Assembly (NCBI GenBank): GCA_035540955.1
Contig: DATLFP010000206.1
Coordinates: 1-25,577, forward strand
DNA: 25,577 nt
Direction: 5' to 3'
Source of the DNA: DATLFP01 sp035540955
Lineage (GTDB): Bacteria > Actinomycetota > Acidimicrobiia > Acidimicrobiales > CADCSY01
A program made the translations under genes and the position numbers. Below the pieces are notes generated by a model. That model was given only the letters and a program-made list of their open reading frames with translations, was not told where the DNA came from and did no database searches. Positions 14,346 through 22,556 of this stretch are shown piece after piece (the first letter of the stretch is position 1; each line of letters begins with the position of its first letter).

Positions 14346-17300
14346 GGCACTGTGTACACCCGGTGCAATCCCGAGAGACCCTTCAGCTCGATCTCTCGGG
14401 AGTCGCCGAACTCGATGTCGCCGCTGCTGATGACCAGCTCGCGCAGGACCGAGGAGACGAGGATCTCGTCGCCCGCGGCGCTCCCGGCGATGCGGGCGGC
14501 GAGGATCACGTTGCGCCCGAAGAAGTCGTCCTGGTCACGGATCACCTCCCCGGTGTGCAACCCGACTCGCACGTGCAGCGGGTTGGCGGGATGCGCGCTC
14601 CGGTAGCGAGCGAGCTCGCGCTGGATGTCGATGGCACACCGGAGCCCCCTCCGGGCGCTGTCGAAGGCCAGCATGTAGCCGTCACCCTGTGCCTTCACCT
14701 CGAAGCCACCATGGGCACTGAGCGCGGCGGTCACGATGGCGTTGTGGTCGCGGAGCAGCTCCATCCACCGGCGATCACCGAGACGGTCCGTGAGCACGGT
14801 CGAGTCCTGGATGTCGGAGAACAGGATCGTCACCGTGCCGTCCGGGGCGGCGGCGGCGCTGAGGTCGGGCGGGTTCGACCTCACCGACCGGGCCACGAGG
14901 AAGATCGAGCCTTCGGCGGAGACCGGCGCATCCACGCCCTCGGTCTCGAGCCGCAGCTTGAGCAGGTCCTCGACGTGACGCTGCATACCTCCGGCGCGCG
15001 CCACGGCCAATCCGTGCTCGATCTCCTCGCGGGCTCGTTCCGCCTCGCCGTGGCGACCCCGATCCAGCAGGGCCATCGCCAGCTCGCCGCACAATCGGGG
15101 GGTCACGATGTGCTCGTCTACTCGATCATTGGCCTGCCGGGCGGCGAGAAAGTGATCGATCGCCAGGTCGAGGCGTCCTGCCGTCCGGGCCGCCAACCCG
15201 GCGAAGAAGTGCGTCGATCCGAAGAAGGCAGCGCCGCCGAGCAGCACGGTGTGCTGGTCGGCGTACGGGGCCAAGCGGTCGTAGATCGCCGCCGCCACTT
15301 CGGTCTCCTCGAGGCGCGCCGCCGTCATCGCCAGCAGCGTCATGGCCGTCAGCCAGTTGCGGTCGAAGCGAACGGCGCTGAAGTCGTCGGCAGCCAGCGC
15401 GTGGAGTCGGGACCGGGCTTCGTCCCCGCGTCCCGCCTCGGCGAAGATCAACGCCGCCGCAATCGGCCATGCCGACTGGTCGTAGCGTTGGGCGCGCGTG
15501 ACGATGCCGTCGACGAACTGATCGACACCGTCGCGCGCCCACACCAGCATGAACATCTGCGCGGCGAAGGAGTTGGCCGTGAGCTCCTCGTTGCCGAGGC
15601 GGCCGAGGTTTGCCGTCTCGGCGATGATCCCCTCGGCCTCAGCGAGGCTGCCGCTCTTGAGCTTCCAGCCGCCCCGCAGGACGCCCACCTGCCACTCGAA
15701 GTAGGGCTGGCGCAGCTCGTCGGCCAGCTGCTCGAGCGCGGCAAGCTCCCGGGCGGCCGCCGCCGCGTCGCCGAGCTGGAGCAACGCGCCGTAGCGGAAC
15801 AGGCGGGCCCGGAACTGCATCTCACGGTCCTCGACGGCCGTCGCAAGCCGCAGGATGTCGTCGGCTCGCGCCATCTGACCGCGCACGTCGTCAGGGCCCA
15901 CGTCAGCCCACTGCCGGCTGTACAGCGCGATCAGTCGGTTTCGAGGCTCGCCGATCCGGTCGGCCATCCGAATCGTGTCGTCGGCAAGGGCGATGCGCTC
16001 GTCACGGCTGGCATCGCTGTGCACGAGCTCCACCGCCAGCCGGCCCTGGAGCTGCACCCGGAGGATCGAGTCTCGCTCGGGGACCCGCTCGAGTCCCTCG
16101 CGAAGCAGGCGGACCAGCGTCTCATCGGCGCGGTCGGTGAGGCCGACACCGCCGACGCCGCCGCCGTAGCCGAGGGCGGCGCGAGCGAAGGCGTCATCGA
16201 GCGCGGCGCGGCGGGCGATCTTGGCGGCCTCGAGGAACGAGTCGCGGGCTCGGGCGAGCTCACCGGTTCGCCACTGGGCGTCGCCGAGGGCGAGGAGCAG
16301 CTCGCAGCGGCGAGGCGCCTGGTCGGCACCGTCGGGAAGGAGCGTGAGCGCTTGCTCGAAGCGAACCGCGGCCTCCTCGTAGGCGTGCTGCTGGACCGCT
16401 CGCTCACCCGCCCACCAGGCGTAGTCGCCGGCCTTCGCGGCCGTCTCCTCGTCGCTGCCGTCTGCCGCGGCCTGGACGAAGTGGTGGGCGATCTCACCGA
16501 GGTGGGGCTCGAGGTCGTCGTCCCGCAGCTCTTCGATCGCCTCCCCCGCCCGCCGGTGGAGGTCGTGGCGCCGCTCGGCGGCGAGCTGCTCGTAGAGCGT
16601 GTCTCGGAGCGCAGCGTGCTCGAACCGGAGCTTGTGATCGTCGCCGGTCGCCGTGAGCACGCCGGCCGCCGTCGCCTCGCGGAGAAGACGCTGCACATCA
16701 GGCTCCTCCACGCCGGCGACGATGCCCAGCGACTCGATGTCAAACGTACGACCGAAGACGGTCGCCGTCGCGAGCAGGTCTCGGCACGCGTCGCTCAGCA
16801 CGTCGACCCGCCGCATGATGGCGTCCCGGATCCCCTCCGGTGTCCCCACCTCGCGCAGATCGGTGACCTCCGTCCTCCAGCGGCCGTCGTCGCGCTTGTG
16901 CACGCGGCCGCTCGCGGAGAGGTGCCGGATGATCTCCTCGGCGAAGAACGGGTTGCCCTCCGACTCGGCGTGGACGGCCTCGACGAGAGCGAGCTCGGAT
17001 CGCCCGCCGGCCGACCGGCCCATGGCGTGCTCGAAGAGCTGGTGCACATCGCCCAGGTCGAGGCCACCGAGCCGGATCCGGTCGAAGCTCCGCTCTCGCC
17101 CGAGCGCGGCGAGCGAGCGCGCGAGCGGATCGGCTTCGGCGAGGTCGCTGTCGCGCGCCGTGCCCATGACGAGCAGCCGGGCCGTTCCCACGTGACCGGC
17201 AAGGAACTCGAGGAGTCGGAGCGACGACGGATCGGCGGCGTGCAGGTCGTCGAGCACGATCACGATGGGCTGCCGCCGAGCGGCGTTCAACAGGTAGGTG

Positions 17301-18877
17301 CTCACCGAGTCGAACAACCGGAATCGAGCTTGCTCGGGCTCGAGCTCGCGGGCCTCGTGGGCCTCGGGGACCCGAGCCCGCAGATCGGGGACGATCTGAG
17401 CGATCTCCACCGCGCCCGGCCCGAGGTCGGCCACCAGCTCGACGTCGTCCTGATCGTGGACGAGGGACCGGATCACCTGCACCCATGGCCAGTACGCCGG
17501 CGCACCGGGGTCCTCCACGCACCGACCCCAGACGACCTTGGCGCCGCGCAGCGTCGCGTAGGACGCGGCCTCCGAGACCACCCGCGTCTTGCCGACGCCG
17601 TCATCACCGCCCACGACGATGATCCGTCCCCGCGACGAGAGGCCATCGTCGACGGCACCGCGGAGCGCATCGAGCTCGCGCTCGCGCCCCACGAACCCCA
17701 TCTCGGTGAGACGCTCGGCCCCGCTGCGGTTGACGCTTCCGCCCGCGGACAACGCGGCCCCGATGGCGTCGAGCGACGCCTTCACCTCAGCGCCGGAGCG
17801 AGGCCGCTCGGCCGGATCCTTGGCGAGCAGACGGACGATCAGCTGGTCGAGCTGGGCGGGGATGTCGGGACGACGGACCCGGGGCGCGGTCACCGCCGTC
17901 GACAGGTGCTGGGAGATCACCGCGGTGGCGTCGCTCGACTCGAACGGCGGGGCGCCACAGAGCATCTCGTAGAGCACGGCGCCGAGGGAGTAGAGGTCGG
18001 CGCGGGCATCGACGTCGTGGCCGAGCGCCTGCTCGGGCGGCATGTACGCCACCGTCCCGATCATCATCCCGTGGCTCGTCAGGCGTGACCGGCCGCGGTC
18101 GACGGCAAGGCCGAAGTCGCCGAGCTTCACCACGCCGTCGGCGCCGACCCAGATGTTCTGCGGCTTCACGTCGCGATGCACGATCCCCCGCTCGTGCACG
18201 AAGTGAAGGGCGTCGGCCACCTGCGAGCCGATGCGGACGGCGTCGGCGACCGGCAGCTGACGACCCGGCGCCGCCTCCAGACGGGCGGCGAGCTCGCCGC
18301 CGGTCATGAGCTCGCTCACCACGAACAGGTCCGTCCGCTCTTCGCCGATGTCGAACACCGTGACGATGTGACGGTTCGCACCCAAGCGAGCCATCGACTG
18401 GGCCTCGCGGCGCGCCCGCTCGATGCCGGTCTCGTCGAGGCCCGCCATCGAGACGACGGAGACGGCGACGGGTCGATCGAGCACCTGGTCGTGGGCCCGG
18501 TACACCTGCTTGGCCGCGCCCTCGCCGAGGAACTGCTCGATGCGGTAGCGGCCGTGCCCGATGCTGACCCGCGACCAACCTTCGACCGACGGACGTGCTG
18601 CGGTGGTCGGGGCCGGGTTGGAACGGGGCGGGGGAACGAGGGGGGCGCCGACCGCTGGCGTCGAGCGTCCGGCGAGCGGGGTGCCGCACTCGTCACAGAA
18701 GCGCTGACCGACGGGGTTGGAGGTGCCGCAGCCGCCGCACGAGACCTCCGCGACGACGGGGGTCCCGCAGCCGCCGCAGAACTTGGCGCCGGCGCGCAGC
18801 CCGCCGCCGCACTCCGTGCAGTAGGACGTTCCGTCGCTCACGTTCGCGTCACTCGAAGAAGCGCGCCGGGCATCCAC
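14339..18877 (-). CDS. Zinc-ribbon / protein kinase / STAND ATPase / TPR / class III nucleotidyl cyclase
   Basis: Signal-integrating protein of 1512 residues. Two zinc ribbons (Cys 20/23/34/37 and 47/50/61/64) precede a Ser/Thr-kinase domain (111-375) with HRDVKPQN (Asp 236), DFG Asp 254 and PPEQ. The usual VAIK lysine is Ser 140, while Lys 123 lies in the glycine-rich strand, as in WNK kinases. A STAND-type ATPase follows (Walker A GGDDGVGKT ending at Thr 431, Walker B IVIVLDD), then a long TPR-like helical region (about 800-1330). A class III cyclase (1347-1512) closes the chain, with metal Asp 1355 and 1399 and adenine-type Lys 1395 and Asp 1451. Arg 1462 is kept but the transition-state Asn is Ile 1458. 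The start is GTG 18877, overlapping degV by 29 bases, or GTG 18841 just after its stop. Predicted product cAMP, if active. Confidence 0.94.
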   Translation of the reverse strand: MDARRASSSDANVSDGTSYCTECGGGLRAGAKFCGGCGTPVVAEVSCGGCGTSNPVGQRFCDECGTPLAGRSTPAVGAPLVPPPRSNPAPTTAARPSVEGWSRVSIGHGRYRIEQFLGEGAAKQVYRAHDQVLDRPVAVSVVSMAGLDETGIERARREAQSMARLGANRHIVTVFDIGEERTDLFVVSELMTGGELAARLEAAPGRQLPVADAVRIGSQVADALHFVHERGIVHRDVKPQNIWVGADGVVKLGDFGLAVDRGRSRLTSHGMMIGTVAYMPPEQALGHDVDARADLYSLGAVLYEMLCGAPPFESSDATAVISQHLSTAVTAPRVRRPDIPAQLDQLIVRLLAKDPAERPRSGAEVKASLDAIGAALSAGGSVNRSGAERLTEMGFVGRERELDALRGAVDDGLSSRGRIIVVGGDDGVGKTRVVSEAASYATLRGAKVVWGRCVEDPGAPAYWPWVQVIRSLVHDQDDVELVADLGPGAVEIAQIVPDLRARVPEAHEARELEPEQARFRLFDSVSTYLLNAARRQPIVIVLDDLHAADPSSLRLLEFLAGHVGTARLLVMGTARDSDLAEADPLARSLAALGRERSFDRIRLGGLDLGDVHQLFEHAMGRSAGGRSELALVEAVHAESEGNPFFAEEIIRHLSASGRVHKRDDGRWRTEVTDLREVGTPEGIRDAIMRRVDVLSDACRDLLATATVFGRTFDIESLGIVAGVEEPDVQRLLREATAAGVLTATGDDHKLRFEHAALRDTLYEQLAAERRHDLHRRAGEAIEELRDDDLEPHLGEIAHHFVQAAADGSDEETAAKAGDYAWWAGERAVQQHAYEEAAVRFEQALTLLPDGADQAPRRCELLLALGDAQWRTGELARARDSFLEAAKIARRAALDDAFARAALGYGGGVGGVGLTDRADETLVRLLREGLERVPERDSILRVQLQGRLAVELVHSDASRDERIALADDTIRMADRIGEPRNRLIALYSRQWADVGPDDVRGQMARADDILRLATAVEDREMQFRARLFRYGALLQLGDAAAAARELAALEQLADELRQPYFEWQVGVLRGGWKLKSGSLAEAEGIIAETANLGRLGNEELTANSFAAQMFMLVWARDGVDQFVDGIVTRAQRYDQSAWPIAAALIFAEAGRGDEARSRLHALAADDFSAVRFDRNWLTAMTLLAMTAARLEETEVAAAIYDRLAPYADQHTVLLGGAAFFGSTHFFAGLAARTAGRLDLAIDHFLAARQANDRVDEHIVTPRLCGELAMALLDRGRHGEAERAREEIEHGLAVARAGGMQRHVEDLLKLRLETEGVDAPVSAEGSIFLVARSVRSNPPDLSAAAAPDGTVTILFSDIQDSTVLTDRLGDRRWMELLRDHNAIVTAALSAHGGFEVKAQGDGYMLAFDSARRGLRCAIDIQRELARYRSAHPANPLHVRVGLHTGEVIRDQDDFFGRNVILAARIAGSAAGDEILVSSVLRELVISSGDIEFGDSREIELKGLSGLHRVYTVPW

Positions 18878-19715
18878 CGACGCCGATCACCCGCGGACCG
18901 AGGTGGGTCCCGACGACGGCTCCGACCGGGGTCACGAACTCCGGCGGCCGCCAGAACACGTCGGCGAGGCGTTCGGCGACGAGGTCGGCGTCGTCCTTGT
19001 TGGCCGCGTAGTGGAGGAACCACGCCTCGGCGCCCGTCTCGTGGAGCTTGCGGCCGAACTCCACCATTCGGTCGAGCGCCTTGTCCCACGTGCGCACCCG
19101 TTCAACCGCGGTGATCTGGCTCCCGACGCTGAGGATCGGCTTGATCTTCAACGTCGTCCCCATCCACGCCGCCGCCCCGCCCAGGCGTCCGCCGCGCCGG
19201 AGGTACTCGAGGGTGTCGAGGGAGAACCACAGTCGCGACTCCGCCCGCACCTCGCCGACGATGTTGACGACGTCGACGACATCACCCCCCTCGGCCACAC
19301 GCCGAGCGGCGGCCAGGGCCATGAGACCGATGGGGCCGGCGCCACTGGCGGAGTCCACGACGTGGATGCGGGAGCCGCCTTCGTCCACCAGGGCGGCCGC
19401 CGCCTGGCGGGCGTTGTTGCACGTCTCGGACAACGCGGACGAGATGTGGATCGACACGACCTCCTTGCCCTCGGCGAGGAGCGGCCGGTAGACGGCCATG
19501 AACTCCTCGGGCGTGGCCGGCGCCGTCGTCGGCAGCTCGGCCGAGCGGCCCAGCGCTTCGAAGTAGGGACCCGGCTCGATGCTGCCGTCCTCCTCCCGCC
19601 GACCGTCGGGATAGACGACATAGAGCGGGATCACCGTGATGTGGTGGGCGTCGGCCATGTCCCGGGGCAGGTAGCCCGAGGAGTCCATGACGACGGCGAT
19701 GCCCGATCCACCCAT
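18849..19715 (-). CDS. DegV family fatty-acid-binding protein (FakB-like)
   Basis: Protein of 288 residues, normal for DegV. These proteins hold a fatty acid in a buried pocket; FakB members hand it to a kinase for phosphorylation and phospholipid synthesis. Family signs are VVMDSSGYLP at the N-terminus, LPTTAPATPEEF, ISSALSETCNNARQAA, the LEYLRRGGRLGG block before the IKPIL strand, and GTHLGPRVIGV near the C-terminus. The ATG at 19715 has a purine-rich GAGGAGAGGGAG ribosome binding site. It follows the phosphotransferase gene by 32 bases and runs into the kinase/cyclase gene. Its presence beside a patatin suggests it binds released fatty acid; no FakA-type kinase is present in the window. 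Confidence 0.92.
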   Translation of the reverse strand: MGGSGIAVVMDSSGYLPRDMADAHHITVIPLYVVYPDGRREEDGSIEPGPYFEALGRSAELPTTAPATPEEFMAVYRPLLAEGKEVVSIHISSALSETCNNARQAAAALVDEGGSRIHVVDSASGAGPIGLMALAAARRVAEGGDVVDVVNIVGEVRAESRLWFSLDTLEYLRRGGRLGGAAAWMGTTLKIKPILSVGSQITAVERVRTWDKALDRMVEFGRKLHETGAEAWFLHYAANKDDADLVAERLADVFWRPPEFVTPVGAVVGTHLGPRVIGVGGCPARFFE

Positions 19716-19747
19716 TCCGCTCCCTCTCCTCGCCGTGCCACGCTGGG

Positions 19748-20569
19748 CTAGATACTGACAGTGCTCCTGCCACTACTTATGGTAGGCGACGCAGCGAGGT
19801 CGCGTGTCGCGGCGAGCAGGGCGGCGAGCGTCTCGTGGTGCACGGGACGCACGTCCTCGTCACGCTCCCGCCACATGTGCAGGTGGAGCAGCTGCACGAA
19901 GAGCGCCGAGAGCGTGAACCAGACGCGCTGGTGCTTCTCGACGGCGCCGGCCACCGCCGCTCGACCCTCGGGCAGATCGGCGAGCGCGAACCACAGGAAG
20001 GCCAGCTCGTACCCGTCGGGGTACAGGCCGGCCCACTCCCAGTCGATCAGCACCAGCTCGCCGGACGGTGCCCGCAGCACGTTCCGCGCCGTGATGTCCC
20101 CGTGCGCGAACCGCAGCCGGGGCGGCTGCCGCTCGACGAGGCGCCGGATGGCCGCGACATCAGCCTCGCTGAGCAGTCCACGGCCGTGGTGGGCGGCGAT
20201 CCGCTGCTCGAGAGGGAAGCGCCGGAACCAGCGCCGTCGCGGTCGATAGGAACCGAGCCGACCTGCGAGGTCGACGAGGGCGACCAGGTCGGCCGGCGCC
20301 AGCGCCAGCGGGTACTTGGGTCCGAGCGGCTCGCCGGCGATCGCCTCCACCTCGAGCCACCGCCCGCGTCGTGCTCCGATGAACGCCGGGACCCGTACCG
20401 GGGGCGGGGCCACGGCGAGCAGCCGGTGCACGCGCTGCTCGTTGCGGAACACCCGCCGGCCGTCACCCAGCACCGGGTCGGTCCACGGACGCGTCGGCAC
20501 CTTGGTCACCGTGGAACCGTCCGCCGACCACGTGAGCCGGGCCTTGCCGGTCTCGACCATTGCCGCCAT
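19748..20569 (-). CDS. APH/choline-kinase-like phosphotransferase
   Basis: Protein of 273 residues with the aminoglycoside-phosphotransferase/choline-kinase fold. The catalytic loop is HGDITARNVL (Asp base and Asn) and the metal-binding Asp is in LIDWEWAG, both near residues 170-195. The substrate is unknown: such proteins phosphorylate small alcohols (choline, sugars, antibiotics), and similarity to resistance enzymes is not evidence of resistance. The ATG at 20569 lies eight bases behind TACGGT, a leaderless promoter. This makes it the likely first gene of the minus-strand unit running through degV, the cyclase, the patatin fusion and the ABC ATPase. A second ATG at 20560 is possible. Confidence 0.88.
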   Translation of the reverse strand: MAAMVETGKARLTWSADGSTVTKVPTRPWTDPVLGDGRRVFRNEQRVHRLLAVAPPPVRVPAFIGARRGRWLEVEAIAGEPLGPKYPLALAPADLVALVDLAGRLGSYRPRRRWFRRFPLEQRIAAHHGRGLLSEADVAAIRRLVERQPPRLRFAHGDITARNVLRAPSGELVLIDWEWAGLYPDGYELAFLWFALADLPEGRAAVAGAVEKHQRVWFTLSALFVQLLHLHMWRERDEDVRPVHHETLAALLAATRDLAASPTISSGRSTVSI

Positions 20570-20577
20570 CTGTCGGC

Positions 20578-20583
20578 ACCGTA
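20578..20583 (-). promoter_or_regulatory. Leaderless -10 element TACGGT of the APH-like gene
   Basis: On the minus strand TACGGT is followed by eight bases and the ATG at 20569, the spacing of leaderless actinobacterial transcripts. It is the best promoter candidate for the five-gene cyclase/lipid unit. Confidence 0.5.
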
Positions 20584-20628
20584 CCGAAGGGCCCGATAAA
20601 TCCGAGCGGCCCGATCCCCCGCGCCGCC

Positions 20629-20634
20629 TACGCT
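20629..20634 (+). promoter_or_regulatory. Putative -10 element TACGCT, divergent
   Basis: TACGCT fits TAnnnT and is followed by seven bases and a GTG at 20642, so the transcript toward the ABC-2 exporter may begin on the leader ORF. It lies 45 bases from the oppositely directed promoter of the phosphotransferase gene. Confidence 0.35.
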
Positions 20635-20641
20635 GCCGACC

Positions 20642-20704
20642 GTGGAGCGCAAGAGGTGGATCCGTGTGACGCCGGGTGCGACCGCCGCGGAGGGCTTCCT
20701 CTAG
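20642..20704 (+). CDS. Possible 20-codon leader peptide upstream of ABC-2 exporter
   Basis: GTG-initiated ORF encoding VERKRWIRVTPGATAAEGFL, then TAG. It starts seven bases behind a TAnnnT element, as a leaderless leader peptide would. Eight bases after the stop begins a perfect 9-bp hairpin, followed by the exporter genes. This order (promoter, short ORF, hairpin, exporter) resembles ribosome-dependent attenuation seen with some drug-transport and resistance genes. No homologue is recognised and it could be a chance ORF. Confidence 0.3.
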   Translation: MERKRWIRVTPGATAAEGFL

Positions 20705-20711
20705 GTCCAGC

Positions 20712-20732
20712 CTGACCGCCGCCGGCGGTCAG
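20712..20732 (+). promoter_or_regulatory. 9-bp perfect hairpin in exporter leader
   Basis: CTGACCGCC, a GCC loop and GGCGGTCAG form a perfect stem between the leader ORF and the ABC ATPase start 90 bases downstream. No T-run follows, so it is not a classical intrinsic terminator. It may be an attenuator, an operator for a dimeric regulator, or an mRNA structure. The remaining leader holds only a GAGGA ribosome binding site at about 20812. Confidence 0.45.
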
Positions 20733-20821
20733 CACCGAGCCGCAGTCCTCCGTCACCGGTCGACCATCCGTCGGATCGGCGCGCCGTCGCGGCCGCGCCC
20801 AGCTCGGAACGAGGACTGCCC

Positions 20822-21667
20822 ATGCGATCCATCCATCTCGATGCCCGCCCGCTCGTCGTGCGGGGGCTCACCAAGACCTACACCTCCGGCTACCGACCAC
20901 CGTGGTCGCGCCGGCCCCGCCGCCGCGTGCGGGCCGTCCAGGACGTCTCCCTCGAGGTCGAGCGCGGCGAGATCTTCGGCCTCATCGGCGCCAACGGGTC
21001 GGGCAAGTCGACCCTGATCCGCATGCTGTCGTCGCTCGTGCTGGCCGACGACGGCGAGGTGAAGGTGTTCGGCTACGACATCGAGCGGGAGTCGATGGAG
21101 GCGCGCCAGCTGATCAACCGCGTCTCCGCCGACCCCTCGTTCTTCGGCCAGATGTCGGCCCAGGAGAACCTGCTGTTCTTCGGTCGCGTCTACGGGCTGA
21201 GCGCCCGCCACGTCCGGACCGAGGCGGCCGCCATCATGTCGCGGCTCGGTCTCGAGCCCGGCCAGCAGCGGCAGATGGTCAAGGAGCTGTCCCGAGGCCA
21301 GCAGCAGAAGATCGCGGTTGCTCGCGCCTTCCTGACCTCGCCCGTGCTGATGCTGCTCGACGAGCCCACCACCGGTCTCGACCCCCGGAGCAAGCGCGAC
21401 GTGCAGGGGTTCGTACGGGAGGTGCAGCGCGACCACGACGCCACCATCTTCCTGACGACCCATGACATGGCCGAGGCCGAAGCGCTGTGCGATCGGATCG
21501 CGTTCCTCGTCGGCGGTCGCATCGTCGCCGTCGGGACCTCGGTCGAGCTGCGGACGCTCGTCGCCGACGGCCGGCCGCTCGACGAGATCGACATGGAGGA
21601 CGTGTTCATGGAGCTGACCGGGCGATCGGTCGAGGACGACGAGGAGGAGGTGACCGTCGATGGCTGA
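20822..21667 (+). CDS. ABC-2 type transporter ATP-binding protein
   Basis: ATPase subunit (281 residues) of an ABC-2 exporter. Motifs: Walker A GANGSGKST, signature LSRGQ (Arg in place of the usual Gly before GQ), Walker B LMLLDEP and H-loop TTHD. The C-terminal tail is acidic. The N-terminal insertion YRPPWSRRPRRRV, basic and just before the Walker A domain's first strand pair, is typical of the NodI/CcmA-like subgroup. An ACGAGGAC ribosome binding site precedes the ATG. The stop overlaps the permease start by eight bases. The substrate (drug, lipid or polysaccharide) cannot be told. Confidence 0.95.
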   Translation: MRSIHLDARPLVVRGLTKTYTSGYRPPWSRRPRRRVRAVQDVSLEVERGEIFGLIGANGSGKSTLIRMLSSLVLADDGEVKVFGYDIERESMEARQLINRVSADPSFFGQMSAQENLLFFGRVYGLSARHVRTEAAAIMSRLGLEPGQQRQMVKELSRGQQQKIAVARAFLTSPVLMLLDEPTTGLDPRSKRDVQGFVREVQRDHDATIFLTTHDMAEAEALCDRIAFLVGGRIVAVGTSVELRTLVADGRPLDEIDMEDVFMELTGRSVEDDEEEVTVDG

Positions 21668-22520
21668 CACCATCACGCCGGTCCCGCGGCACCGGTTCCC
21701 GATGCGGAGCCAGGTGAGCCTGGGCTGGGCGTTCGTCGAGCGCCAGACCAACCTGTGGAAGCGCCACTGGGCGTGGGAGGTGGTCTGGCTCGTCTACGGC
21801 GCGGTCAACACCCTCGCCATCACGTTCATCGCCAAGGAGCTGAGCGACGCCGGCGTCGTCAGCGGCGCCGCCGCCAACGACCTGCTGCTGTTCCTCCTCA
21901 TCGGCACGCTCGTCTGGGCGTACCTCTCGGCGGTGCTCGACGACATCAGCCTCGTCATCACCTGGGAGCGGTGGGAGGGAACCATCGAGCACACGCTGAT
22001 GGCGCCGGTCCCCCGGGTCGCCCACCTGGTGGGCACCGCGGTGTTCGGCGTGCTCCACGCGCTCGTGCGGACGACGCTGATCATGGCCATCGCCCTGCCG
22101 TTCTTCGACATCGACCTCAGCGGGGCGCGATGGTCGTCGGTGGCGGCGATCGTGCTCGTGGGCAGCGCGTCGCTGGTGGGTCTCGGCATCCTGGCCGGGA
22201 TCCTGCCCCTCCTCTATCCCGAGCGGGGTGAGCAGATGTCGTTCATGACCCAGGCGCTCGTGCTGCTGGTGAGCGGCGTCTACTACTCGGTCGACACCCT
22301 GCCCGGCTGGCTCCAGGCGGTCTCGCGCTTCTCCCCCGCGACCTACCTCCTGGAAGGGACCCGCGGCGCGGTCATCGGCGGCGAGTCGATCGGCGGCATC
22401 GGCCGCGAGCTCGCCATCCTCGCCGTGTTCGCGGTGGTGCTGCTCCCACTGTCGATCACCGCGTTCAAGGCCGCCGAGCGATGGGCCAAGCGCACCGGGA
22501 GGCTCAAGCGCCAGGGCTGA
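21660..22520 (+). CDS. ABC-2 type transporter permease
   Basis: Membrane subunit of 286 residues with about six hydrophobic segments. It shows the ABC-2 family core: ITWERWEGTIEHTLMAPVPR on the cytoplasmic side after the second helix, and near the C-terminus SGVYYSVDTLPGWLQ followed by FSPATYLLEGTRGA, which matches the usual P..L......PLTY..E..R signature. It overlaps the ATPase gene by eight bases, so the two subunits are translationally coupled. It probably works as a homodimer exporting a substrate not identifiable from sequence. Confidence 0.93.
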   Translation: MADTITPVPRHRFPMRSQVSLGWAFVERQTNLWKRHWAWEVVWLVYGAVNTLAITFIAKELSDAGVVSGAAANDLLLFLLIGTLVWAYLSAVLDDISLVITWERWEGTIEHTLMAPVPRVAHLVGTAVFGVLHALVRTTLIMAIALPFFDIDLSGARWSSVAAIVLVGSASLVGLGILAGILPLLYPERGEQMSFMTQALVLLVSGVYYSVDTLPGWLQAVSRFSPATYLLEGTRGAVIGGESIGGIGRELAILAVFAVVLLPLSITAFKAAERWAKRTGRLKRQG

Positions 22521-22556
22521 GGCGGTTGGATCCAGGAGGGACCATCGACCGTCGCG

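Noticed and set aside
11514..14606. 1030-codon plus-strand frame opposite the patatin/FtsX gene
   Set aside because: Arg/His/Asp-rich low-complexity translation typical of antisense shadows; the opposite strand holds intact functional motifs.
14363..18088. Very long open frame (1241 codons) on the plus strand opposite the kinase/cyclase gene
   Set aside because: It mirrors the codon bias of the minus-strand gene in GC-rich DNA, has no recognisable domain, and the minus strand carries unmistakable kinase, ATPase and cyclase motifs.
14339..18877. Kinase domain called a pseudokinase because VAIK lysine is missing
   Set aside because: Catalytic Asp, Asn and DFG are intact and a lysine is present at the WNK position, so inactivity cannot be assumed.
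19748..20569. Aminoglycoside-resistance phosphotransferase
   Set aside because: Only the generic HGD..N and D motifs of the broad family are seen, and the operon context is lipid signalling.
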